Source: Deinococcus aerolatus (GTDB lineage Bacteria; Deinococcota; Deinococci; Deinococcales; Deinococcaceae). Taken from it: DNA of 59,342 nucleotides. Position numbers and translations under genes: made by a program. Below are positions 51,938-59,342 of the stretch, in pieces. The stretch's first letter is position 1; each line of letters starts with the position of its first letter. The notes beneath the pieces are model-generated. The model ran no database searches. It was not told the DNA's origin and worked only from the letters and a program-made list of their open reading frames with translations. The stretch spans positions 182,689 through 242,030 of the forward strand of contig NZ_BMOL01000005.1 of assembly GCF_014647055.1 (NCBI RefSeq), given 5' to 3'.

Positions 51938-52105
51938 ACGTTACGATTTTCCCTTAAACGCATTTATTGATATGCCACGTTTAATTAACATGACTCACAT
52001 TTATTAACCTGGCCTTAACGTCCCCCCAGGTACTTTGTCTACAGCAGCGGAGCACTTTCGCTCCGATGTTCGGCACATCGCCCCATTCACGATTGGAGGG
52101 TCACC

Positions 52106-52984
52106 ATGAAAAAAGTCTGGATTCTGAGTGCAGTGGTTGTGACGGCAGCAGGAGTGGCGGGTGCCCAGGGCGCGGCACCTGAAGTCCAATCCTTCGGTAC
52201 TCCCCCCGGCTGTGGGTCTCATTGCCCAACTCCAACACCCCCCGCCAATGATTCGGTCAACATTACCTCAGGAGGCGGCTCGAGCAGCCTAACCGAGAGG
52301 ATTGAAATCACTATTCCAAAAGTTGTTGCGATGCACCTGCACGAGAAGACTTGGAGCCTGAATCTGGGCGACGATGACGCAGTCAAGGCGAACTGCTACC
52401 GGGCAGGCGGTCACAGCATCACTACGGGCCGCGACACTCTGGATGACATCTCCGCTTTCATGAGTCACAGTGGTACGGCCTGGACCGGTGACGGCACCCC
52501 AAACACTAGAAATGCCTACTCCTTCGCGGGTATCTTCTCTTGGAACAGCAGCTTCAACAGCCAAATGATCCCGGCCCCCAGGTACCCTGGCATCGAGTAC
52601 GCCACCGGTACCAACAATACGGTCAGCTGGAAAGGGCCAATTGTGTGCTTCAACCGCAAGGTTGTGGAGAAGTTCTCCAACGGTGCCAATGGCTGGAATG
52701 TCAGCATCAGGGTCAATCCTGGCGTCACCGCCGGCTTCCCGACCCTGATCGTGGGTGACCGCGTGGCGGGAACCACCTTCCGCAAGGTTGAAACGCTGTA
52801 CAACGCAGCTGCAAACCCCGCTGCCTACAAAACGCTCTCTTTCACGAACACCGAGGCAGGCATGGGCAAGACTACCGGTGGCTGGCTGGACGATTACATC
52901 CTCGAAGCCCTGGTTTTCGACGGGAACGAAACCGCCGGGTCAAAGACTGCCGATGTGGTCTTCACGTTGACCGGAACCTTCTAA
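52106..52984 (+). CDS. Exported fibre-like subunit candidate
   Basis: 292 residues with a Sec signal peptide (MKKVWILSAVVVTAAGVAGAQG). A Pro/Gly linker with two close cysteines (GCGSHC) is followed by a beta-rich domain: ERIEITIPKVVAMHLHEKTWSLNLGD, ANCYRAGG, FNRKVVEKFSNGANGWNVSIRV, ending in the alternating strand ADVVFTLTGTF. A final hydrophobic strand of this kind is common in fimbrial subunits. Its own promoter region and terminator suggest it is made in larger amounts than the three genes that follow. No family recognised with certainty. GGAGGGTCACC precedes the ATG. Confidence 0.7.
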   Translation: MKKVWILSAVVVTAAGVAGAQGAAPEVQSFGTPPGCGSHCPTPTPPANDSVNITSGGGSSSLTERIEITIPKVVAMHLHEKTWSLNLGDDDAVKANCYRAGGHSITTGRDTLDDISAFMSHSGTAWTGDGTPNTRNAYSFAGIFSWNSSFNSQMIPAPRYPGIEYATGTNNTVSWKGPIVCFNRKVVEKFSNGANGWNVSIRVNPGVTAGFPTLIVGDRVAGTTFRKVETLYNAAANPAAYKTLSFTNTEAGMGKTTGGWLDDYILEALVFDGNETAGSKTADVVFTLTGTF

Positions 52985-52993
52985 ACGCTGCCG

Positions 52994-53026
52994 GGACAGG
53001 ACCCAAGCGGAAAGCCGCACCTGTCC
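52994..53026 (+). other. Hairpin 3' of the exported subunit gene
   Basis: GGACAGG (52994-53000) pairs with CCTGTCC (53020-53026) around an inner GCGG/CCGC stem. No T-run follows, so it may protect the mRNA end. Confidence 0.5.
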
Positions 53027-53110
53027 CCACGCTCCTTTCAATCCTGTCCACGGGCTGGTCCTGTGCAGGAGCCGCTTTCCCCGCAAGCGGTCTGAATCGC
53101 GTTGTTTCTG

Positions 53111-53152
53111 GGAACGTGTCGCGGGGTGTGCCACGTTCCTCCTTACTTTTTA
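53111..53152 (+). terminator. Terminator between subunit and chaperone genes
   Basis: GGAACGTG (53111-53118) pairs with CACGTTCC (53132-53139), followed by a T-rich run ending TTTTT near 53152. Confidence 0.7.
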
Positions 53153-53314
53153 CGGGTGCTTTGTCTGGACGTCCTGTGGGTTCAACTTCGGCTCCCCGTC
53201 TGGGGCCACCCAGGGCCAGCGCATCCGGCAGCTTGTTCCTAACATAAGAATCTCTTTTGCTTTGTCCGCACGCCCCTGACGCCCCGCATCGCTTCTTTTC
53301 TGGAGGACACCCCC

Positions 53315-54160
53315 ATGCTGCACGCCCCCCATCGCTCTGGTTACCGCGCGGCCTACCGGTTGCTGGCCTTCTCGCTGCTCTGTCCCTCTGCCCTGGCCGC
53401 GACCGGTGTCAGCGTGGACGTTTCACGCGTGGAACTGAGTGTTCAGCCCGGCGCCAGCGTGAACCACGCCGTCACGGTTACCAATCCCGGCACCAGGAAC
53501 GACAGCGCCATGAAGGTCAGCACTTACCTGCGCGATTTCGTATTTCCCGCCAGCGGCGACGTGCAGTTTCTGGGCGCAGGCAGCACCCGCAATAGCCTCT
53601 CTAAATGGCTTCAGTTCACGCCTCCGGAATTCACGCTGGACGCCGGACAAAAGCAGCAGGTTCGCTACACTGTGCAGGTGCCTGCCGGAACCGCGCCAGG
53701 GCTGTACTGGGGCGTGCTGTTCTTTAAAAGTGACACGGCCAGCAGCGTGGCCAGCGCCGCCCCGGCAGCCCCACCCAGCCCGGCCAACGGCGTCACGGTG
53801 ACGTACAACATTGACGTGGGCCAGATCATTTACGTGCAGGTGGGCACACCTACCCTGGACGCCAGCCTCAGCACCATTGGGGCCGAGTACGCCAACGGCC
53901 AGCTGAACATCAGCGCCAGCATCAAGAACACCGGCAGTGCACTGCTGCGTGCCGCTGGACGCGCTCAGGTGGTGGATGCCAGTGGGCAGATTGTCGCCAC
54001 GCTGCCCATTGGGGAAAGTGTGGCGCTTCCTGGCTACACCCGCGCCTTCAGTGGGGAGGCTCCGGCAAGCCTCAAGGCCGGCGAGTATCAGGTGCTGCTG
54101 GCCCTGCAATACGCCAAGGGCAAAGTCTTTACCGGCCAGACGCGTCTGGTGGTGAAGTGA
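53315..54160 (+). CDS. PapD-like periplasmic chaperone candidate
   Basis: 281 residues with a signal peptide ending near LCPSALAA (about 29). The mature part begins TGVSVDVSRVELSVQPGASVNHAVTVTNPG, the pattern of chaperone N-terminal Ig domains, then WLQFTPPEFTLDAGQKQQVRYTVQVPAGTAPGLYWGVLFFKSD, like the strand pair F1-G1 of archaic fimbrial chaperones. A second Ig-like domain lies at about 160-281. Related domains also occur in DUF916 surface proteins, so chaperone is an inference. GGAGG precedes the ATG. TGATG overlap with the next gene. Confidence 0.7.
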   Translation: MLHAPHRSGYRAAYRLLAFSLLCPSALAATGVSVDVSRVELSVQPGASVNHAVTVTNPGTRNDSAMKVSTYLRDFVFPASGDVQFLGAGSTRNSLSKWLQFTPPEFTLDAGQKQQVRYTVQVPAGTAPGLYWGVLFFKSDTASSVASAAPAAPPSPANGVTVTYNIDVGQIIYVQVGTPTLDASLSTIGAEYANGQLNISASIKNTGSALLRAAGRAQVVDASGQIVATLPIGESVALPGYTRAFSGEAPASLKAGEYQVLLALQYAKGKVFTGQTRLVVK

Positions 54161-54693
54161 TGCGTGCGCTGGCCAGCATAGCGCTGCTGCTGGCGCTGAC
54201 ATTCCCCGCCGCCGCCCAGACCACAGCGTCTCAGGACATTGTGCTGCTGGATAACCAGCGCTTCAGCCTCCGCGTGGCCTTTCAACCCGGCGCACCTGGA
54301 GGGCCAGAATACCCGCCGCTGGGCGCATTCTCCAGAGACAATCCTGCATATTATCCCGTGCGTGATCCGGTCAGGCCGTTGCGCCTGACAGTGTCCACCC
54401 AGGTGCAAAATGCCGCGCTGGTGTTGCGCGCCATGTCGCTGCTGCCGATCAGTGGGCCGGCCTTGCCCACTGATCGGGTGGAATACAGCGTCAATGGCGG
54501 TCCGTGGCAGCGCGTTGGTACGGTGCAGGCTATTGCCCTGGTTCCAGCCAGCGGTCAGGCCACGTATGACATCGCGCTGCGGCTGCGGCTGGAAGGTGAC
54601 GAGACCGCAGGCGAGCGCCAGCTGGTCCTGATCATGATGATTGAGCCGCAGCCGCCACAATCCTTGTCCTCCTTGTCGGCCAGGACATGGTGA
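54160..54693 (+). CDS. Small exported protein of the fibre locus
   Basis: 177 residues, signal peptide MRALASIALLLALTFPAAAQ. The mature part is beta-rich: DIVLLDNQRFSLRVAFQPG, a Pro/Tyr-rich stretch (PEYPPLGAFSRDNPAYYPV), PLRLTVSTQVQNAALVLRAMSLL, and TYDIALRLRLEGDETAGERQLVLIMMIEP. It may be a minor subunit, tip or assembly factor. The ATG at 54160 overlaps the previous stop (TGATG); GTG at 54157 is also in frame. The next gene starts one base after its stop. Confidence 0.65.
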   Translation: MRALASIALLLALTFPAAAQTTASQDIVLLDNQRFSLRVAFQPGAPGGPEYPPLGAFSRDNPAYYPVRDPVRPLRLTVSTQVQNAALVLRAMSLLPISGPALPTDRVEYSVNGGPWQRVGTVQAIALVPASGQATYDIALRLRLEGDETAGERQLVLIMMIEPQPPQSLSSLSARTW

Positions 54694-54694
54694 G

Positions 54695-57600
54695 ATGGCC
54701 CACTCTGCAGCACGTCCTCTGCTGCTGACGGCGCTCCTGGCCGCCGGCTCGCCACACGGTTTGACGGTCTGGGGCACAGCCTACGCCCAGCAAGACCCGG
54801 GACAGGCCGGGCAATCCCCAGCACCTCAAGCGCCGTCAAATACGCCGTCAAACCAGAATCAACCGGGCAAAACTTCTATACAGGTCGCCGAACCCGGTGA
54901 CTTCCTGACTCTGCCGCTGCAGGTGCCTGTTGCAGTCAGCTACACAGTACAGGCGGCGCTGCCCCCAGGCTGGTCCCTGCTGACCACCGAGACGTCTGGC
55001 ACGGACGGCGTGGCGGTAGTGGCCCTTCATCTGTCTGAAGGTGCGGCGGCCGGGCCGCGGCCCCTGACCTTTACGTTGCGAACCACGGATGGAGTGGTGG
55101 TGTCGGTGCCTCTCACGGTTACTGTTGCCGCGCATCCCGACTTCGTGGTCGTGCTGCCCGCCACTGATCGTCTACGGCCCGGCGAGGGGCGTAAGTACAC
55201 GGCCCGTATCACCAATACCGGCAATGCCACCGATACGCTGCGGCTGCGCGTGGAGGGCAGCGCTACTGTCTCAACCGAACAGGTGACCCTTGCGCCGGGC
55301 GAGAGCGCCGAGGTGCAACTGGCCTATACCCAGCGCAGCCTGGGCAACGCCGATACGGTCCGGCTCACGGCCCTCAGTACTGTAGAACCAGGACTGACGC
55401 GCGACAGTCTGTTGGTGTTAAGCATTAATAACGGGCAGGTGGAGGGCGGAGGGCCGCAGCTGAACTGGAGTGCGGCGCTGGCCCCGCAAGTGAACTGGAA
55501 CTCGGCCCCCAAAAGCACTGGGACACCTGAGACCGGGATTCCGGATCTGCCCGGCAGCGTGCCTACCTTACCTGGTCTGCCTGACGGCAACGACACACCA
55601 GAAACAGCCACCCCGACACTCAAGCCGGACGCCCCCACCTGGACCTGGGGGGGGACGTTCAACGCCTCGCTGGGAGGCGATCTCAGTGATTATGCTCGGG
55701 GCTCGGCCAGCTACTCGCTGCGGCGCGCTGAAGACGGACAGATGATCGACAGGGCCACGGTTCAGGTCATCCGCGGTGATCTGACGGTCAGGGCCCTGGG
55801 TAGCAATTTCTTCCGGCAACTGGGCCTGGAAGCCGAGTACGGGCGCGGCGACTACAGCTACGGCGTGGGCGTGTACCGCGAGGCGGCCCAGAACGGCCAA
55901 CCAGCCGGCTTCAGCGTAGCGGGACGGCTCGGGCACACCTCGGGGCTTTACCTGAGCGCATCACACCGTTTCGTCGATGCAGGCACCACATCGCTGGATG
56001 TGGGCTGGCGGCGCCAGCTGGGTGCCTGGCTGCCCAGCGCGGAGGTATCTGTCCGGCACGCTGGATCAGACTGGGGCGTGGCGCTGCGCCAGAGGCTTAA
56101 CTATGAAAATAAAATTCTACTGGCCCAGCAGGATTACCGATACGACAGTCTCAGCCGCTCGCAGCAGCTTGACGTGCGCGTTGGCTCCCGTCAGCAGCTC
56201 CCCTTCGGCATTAATGCTGCCCTGAGCGTTAGCAACGCGGCGGGGGTGTGGCGTTATGGCGTTTCGGGCGCGGCGAGCTACCGCCCGGACCCTACCTTCG
56301 GCGTGACCCTACAGGCCAACGCGGGCAGCGATCGTTTCTCTGCGCAGCTCAGTACCCTCAAGGAGTGGCGCTGGGGCAGTGCTGATGTCTTCGTGAGCGG
56401 ACAGCTGAACTATGAGGGGGGCGTGGCAGATGGCGTCTTACAGGCCACTGGCGTGCTTCCGGCCGGAGGCGGAGCGCTGCTGCTACGGGGAACGCTGGGC
56501 TACCGCGGCGCTGCGGGTTTACTGTACGGCGCGGGTGCTGGTTACATACATGGCGCATTTAGTGTGGCGGGGGGCGCGCAAAGCGATGCCAAGAAGACCA
56601 TTCTGTCGTTCAGCGCGGCGTATCGGCCGGCACGTGGCGTCAGTGCAACGGCCGATTACCTGCTCTCCAACACGGAGGGGGGAAGCGCGCAGACCGTCCG
56701 GGCGAGTGTGGGTTATAACGCGGACCGCTGGTCGGCGGCAGTGCTGGGTGGGTATGGCGTGGGCGCCCCGCAAAATGAGGGGTTTACCTACGGTGCGCGG
56801 GTAGGGGTTCAGGTGATTCCCTCGGTGCAACTCAGTGTTCAAGCGGAGCGCACAGGTGAACGCACGCGCGTTTCGGTGCGGGGCAATCTCACGCCATCAG
56901 GGGCTTTTAAAACGCCTGACGCCGTCGTGAACCTGTTCGGCGGCCGCGATGCGGGGACGTTGCAGCTGCTCGCCTTTCTGGATGGCAACAAGAATGGCGT
57001 GCAGGATGCTGGCGAAGCAGGAATCGCCTCACGCTTCATGGTCGGCGAGCAGGTCGTGGCAACCGATGAGCGCGGCAGTGGAAGTACGCTACTCAAACCC
57101 GGCAAATACAACGTTCAGCTGGAGGGTGATGTGCTTGCACAGTATCTGATCCCCAGTCTCCCTGAAGTAGCTGTGCCGCTGCGGCAGACCGTGACGCTTG
57201 CGATTCCAGTGCAGCAGGTTGGTACTGTTCAGGGCCAGCTGACTGATGACACTGGACATCCGTTGGCCGGCGTCCCCCTACAACTGAATGGTCCCGAGGG
57301 CAGCGTCAACGCTCTGACCGACGCAACTGGATTTTACCGCGCTGGAGGGCTGGGGTTCGGTACGTACGACCTCAGTGTGCAGGCTGATCCGGCATTGTAC
57401 CGTGCGCCTGAGCCGTTTCGCCTGGTTGTGGACGCTACTCACGTACTGATCACCCAGAACCTACAGCTGGAGAGCGCAGCCACCCTGACTTCTCTGAGTG
57501 CTGAGGACCTGACCCTCAGTGTGACTCTGCCTCAGCAGCCTGTGCCTCCGGGCGCTGTAGTACCCGTTCGCGCTGAGGTTGAGTCTGCTGCTGACGCAGT

Positions 57601-58063
57601 GCACCTGGAAGGCCTGGGCGAGCCGCTGCCGCTCACCAGCCTGGATGGCCGGATCTGGAGCGGCACCGTGAAACTTGCTGCGGATCAGCAGACCACTGAA
57701 GTTCAGGTTGTCGCCCAGCGCGGCACCCACAGCGGCAGCGAGCGTGCCATATTGCTGGTCGATCCTGCTCTGCCTGCCGCAACTCTGCGTGCGGTCCCGT
57801 ACAGCGCCCTTCCTGCTCAGATTCTGACCCTGCGGACCGTGCTGTACGTACCTGCAACTCAGATCGAGGTGCGAGACGAAACCGGTCAGCTGACGCCCCT
57901 CCTACACCTCGCGACCTCTGAGCCAGAAACGCCTGCAACAGTGGAACATCAGTACACCGCACAGTTCACTGCAAACACTGCCCCCGGCACCCATACCCTT
58001 ACCCTACTGGTAGATGGTCAGGTGCGCGCGCAGGCAACATATCAGGTGCTGGGGCGTCCGTGA
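54695..58063 (+). CDS. Large usher-like beta-barrel surface protein
   Basis: 1122 residues with a signal peptide (MAHSAARPLLLTALLAAGSPHG, cleavage near TAYAQQ). Residues about 146-235 form a NEW3-like Ig domain (HPDFVVVLPATDRLRPGEGR). From about 314 to 748 there are many alternating amphipathic strands with Tyr, Gly and Arg (YGRGDYSYGVGVYREA; GLYLSASHRFVDAGTTSLDVGWRR), like an outer-membrane barrel. Then an SdrD-B-like domain (FLDGNKNGVQDAGEAG), a carboxypeptidase-regulatory-like domain (TVQGQLTDDTGHPLAGVPLQL) and Ig-like ends. The order suits an usher-like secretion pore, but no usher motif is certain. The ATG at 54695 is preferred over a longer frame from 54641. Confidence 0.7.
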   Translation: MAHSAARPLLLTALLAAGSPHGLTVWGTAYAQQDPGQAGQSPAPQAPSNTPSNQNQPGKTSIQVAEPGDFLTLPLQVPVAVSYTVQAALPPGWSLLTTETSGTDGVAVVALHLSEGAAAGPRPLTFTLRTTDGVVVSVPLTVTVAAHPDFVVVLPATDRLRPGEGRKYTARITNTGNATDTLRLRVEGSATVSTEQVTLAPGESAEVQLAYTQRSLGNADTVRLTALSTVEPGLTRDSLLVLSINNGQVEGGGPQLNWSAALAPQVNWNSAPKSTGTPETGIPDLPGSVPTLPGLPDGNDTPETATPTLKPDAPTWTWGGTFNASLGGDLSDYARGSASYSLRRAEDGQMIDRATVQVIRGDLTVRALGSNFFRQLGLEAEYGRGDYSYGVGVYREAAQNGQPAGFSVAGRLGHTSGLYLSASHRFVDAGTTSLDVGWRRQLGAWLPSAEVSVRHAGSDWGVALRQRLNYENKILLAQQDYRYDSLSRSQQLDVRVGSRQQLPFGINAALSVSNAAGVWRYGVSGAASYRPDPTFGVTLQANAGSDRFSAQLSTLKEWRWGSADVFVSGQLNYEGGVADGVLQATGVLPAGGGALLLRGTLGYRGAAGLLYGAGAGYIHGAFSVAGGAQSDAKKTILSFSAAYRPARGVSATADYLLSNTEGGSAQTVRASVGYNADRWSAAVLGGYGVGAPQNEGFTYGARVGVQVIPSVQLSVQAERTGERTRVSVRGNLTPSGAFKTPDAVVNLFGGRDAGTLQLLAFLDGNKNGVQDAGEAGIASRFMVGEQVVATDERGSGSTLLKPGKYNVQLEGDVLAQYLIPSLPEVAVPLRQTVTLAIPVQQVGTVQGQLTDDTGHPLAGVPLQLNGPEGSVNALTDATGFYRAGGLGFGTYDLSVQADPALYRAPEPFRLVVDATHVLITQNLQLESAATLTSLSAEDLTLSVTLPQQPVPPGAVVPVRAEVESAADAVHLEGLGEPLPLTSLDGRIWSGTVKLAADQQTTEVQVVAQRGTHSGSERAILLVDPALPAATLRAVPYSALPAQILTLRTVLYVPATQIEVRDETGQLTPLLHLATSEPETPATVEHQYTAQFTANTAPGTHTLTLLVDGQVRAQATYQVLGRP

Positions 58064-58217
58064 AAGCGCAAGAGGGGCTTTGCTCAACCCGTGACACTTG
58101 AATGGGTGAGCAGCTGTACGGCTTTCTTCACGTCGGAAAACTTGTCAAATGGATCTGCTGCCCCAGGCTCCAGCACGTATTTATCTGAAGACCCGTTGCG
58201 CAGTAGCTGAAGGGGCC

Positions 58218-58244
58218 GGGGGGCGAGGTGAACCGTCGCCCCCC
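58218..58244 (+). terminator. Hairpin after the fibre operon
   Basis: GGGGGGCGA (58218-58226) pairs with TCGCCCCCC (58236-58244). It lacks a T-run. Confidence 0.5.
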
Positions 58245-58260
58245 TACCACTTCATTGGAT

Positions 58261-58737
<477 letters not shown>

Positions 58738-58774
58738 GCCAGCACCTGCGCCGCCTAACGGCGCAGAGCACAGT

Positions 58775-59299
58775 TTTTTGCGCTTCTTGCCGAAGGCAAA
58801 AGTGAACACGAGCTGTTGGCGTTGACTCAATATTCGGTCTCGGGTGCGCGCAAGGTCTTGCGTCGGTATCACACCCTGGGACTGGACGGTCTGGGAGATG
58901 GACGGGCTGACAACCGGGGCGCACCCACGGTCTTGACCGAGGCGGAGCAGCAACAGTTCGCTGCCCGTCTGCGCGAGGATTTTGAACAGGGCATCGTGTG
59001 GTCAGGCAAAGACGTACAGACGTGGGTGCTCGAACAGTGTGGCAAGACGGTGTACCTGGGCCGCACCTATGAATTTATGCGGGCAGCGGGGTTCTCCCCG
59101 CAAAACCCCGGCCCCGTCACGTGAAAGGTAATGAAACGGTCAAAGCCGACTTCAAAGCAAAGGGCTAACGGAGACGCTCCACAGGGCGGAGCGTCTCCAT
59201 CCTCGGGTGTCGCTGTGGTGCCTGGACGAACATCGACTGGGGCTCAAGCCGATTCGCCGAAGGGTCTGGGCGCCCACGGGTCATACGGGCTCCAATTGA
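58775..59299 (+). pseudogene. IS630-family-like transposase, frameshifted
   Basis: The N-terminal DNA-binding half reads [40 protein letters not shown], then [15 protein letters not shown] and TYEFMRAAGFSPQ, to about 59124. It then changes frame (RPRHVKGNETVKADFKAKG) and again (GLTETLHRAERLHPRVSLWC, LDEHRLGLKPIRRRVWAPTG) before a stop near 59299. D in LDEHRLG is the family's second Asp region. Two or more frame shifts and a missing end make it inactive. Confidence 0.65.
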
Positions 59300-59342
59300 A
59301 TCGTTTGCAAAACGATGAAAATCCGAGCGAAGCGAGAACGAG

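Larger units (their letters stand above)
51598..52105. other. AT-richer regulatory region
   Basis: About 500 bases between pta and the first exported-protein gene, less GC-rich than its flanks from about 51740 to 52020. It holds AACGTTA-type repeats and a candidate 41-residue gene, both listed separately. No terminator for pta is obvious. GGAGGG sits before the ATG at 52106. Confidence 0.5.

Overview
The window reads as a chromosomal segment of a Deinococcus species (inference). It is GC-rich. At least a dozen genes have a TANNNT -10 hexamer only 6-7 bases before the start codon, the leaderless promoter layout common in Deinococcus. It also carries an acid-tailed L25, an ornithine-type candidate MurE, a PRC-barrel repeat protein and Deinococcus-like insertion sequences. 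From memory of Deinococcus-Thermus genomes, pyk sits close to dnaN-eno and the replication origin. A cluster of DnaA-box sequences lies just downstream of pyk here, so the left end is probably origin-proximal.

Layout. 1-16.4 kb is mostly housekeeping: pyk (5' cut), tyrS, a MOSC protein, a YqhA-type membrane protein, trmK, an intact IS1-family element with a 9-bp target duplication, rpoZ, rplY, a glycerophosphodiesterase lipoprotein, purA, YjbQ, a hydroxyacid-oxoacid transhydrogenase-like dehydrogenase, YraN/HAD/dsRNA-binding-domain genes, an M20 peptidase and several hypotheticals. 16.4-20 kb holds an S9 peptidase and fumC. 20-24.4 kb is accessory: an NPCBM/parallel beta-helix lipoprotein, an AT-rich island, and a decayed IS4-like element that keeps its inverted repeats and target duplication. 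24.5-34.1 kb holds kbl, a GNAT protein, menG, a SWIM protein, murE, an NCS2 permease, and a TetR regulator divergent from a YhgE/Pip protein.

34.2-43.2 kb is a minus-strand catabolic cluster: malate synthase, an IclR regulator, a second divergent malate-synthase-like protein, allantoate amidohydrolase, allantoinase, (S)-ureidoglycine aminohydrolase and malic enzyme. Together they suggest a route from allantoin through glyoxylate and malate to pyruvate. 43.7-51.6 kb has a 45-aa membrane protein, a PRC-barrel repeat protein, cysteine synthase, a predicted aminopeptidase lipoprotein and the ackA-pta pair.

51.6-58.1 kb is the most unusual part. An AT-richer regulatory stretch with repeated AACGTTA motifs and a candidate 41-aa gene precedes four exported-protein genes: a fibre-like subunit, a PapD-like chaperone candidate, a second small exported protein, and a 1122-aa protein with a beta-barrel-like core and Ig-like ends. 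This resembles a chaperone-usher assembly system, but not one I recognise. The window ends in overlapping IS5-like and IS630-like relics.

Most intergenic regions contain hairpin terminators. Two near-identical strong promoters run directly into Rho-independent terminators on the minus strand, one on each side of the IS1 element. I found no rRNA, tRNA or CRISPR array.
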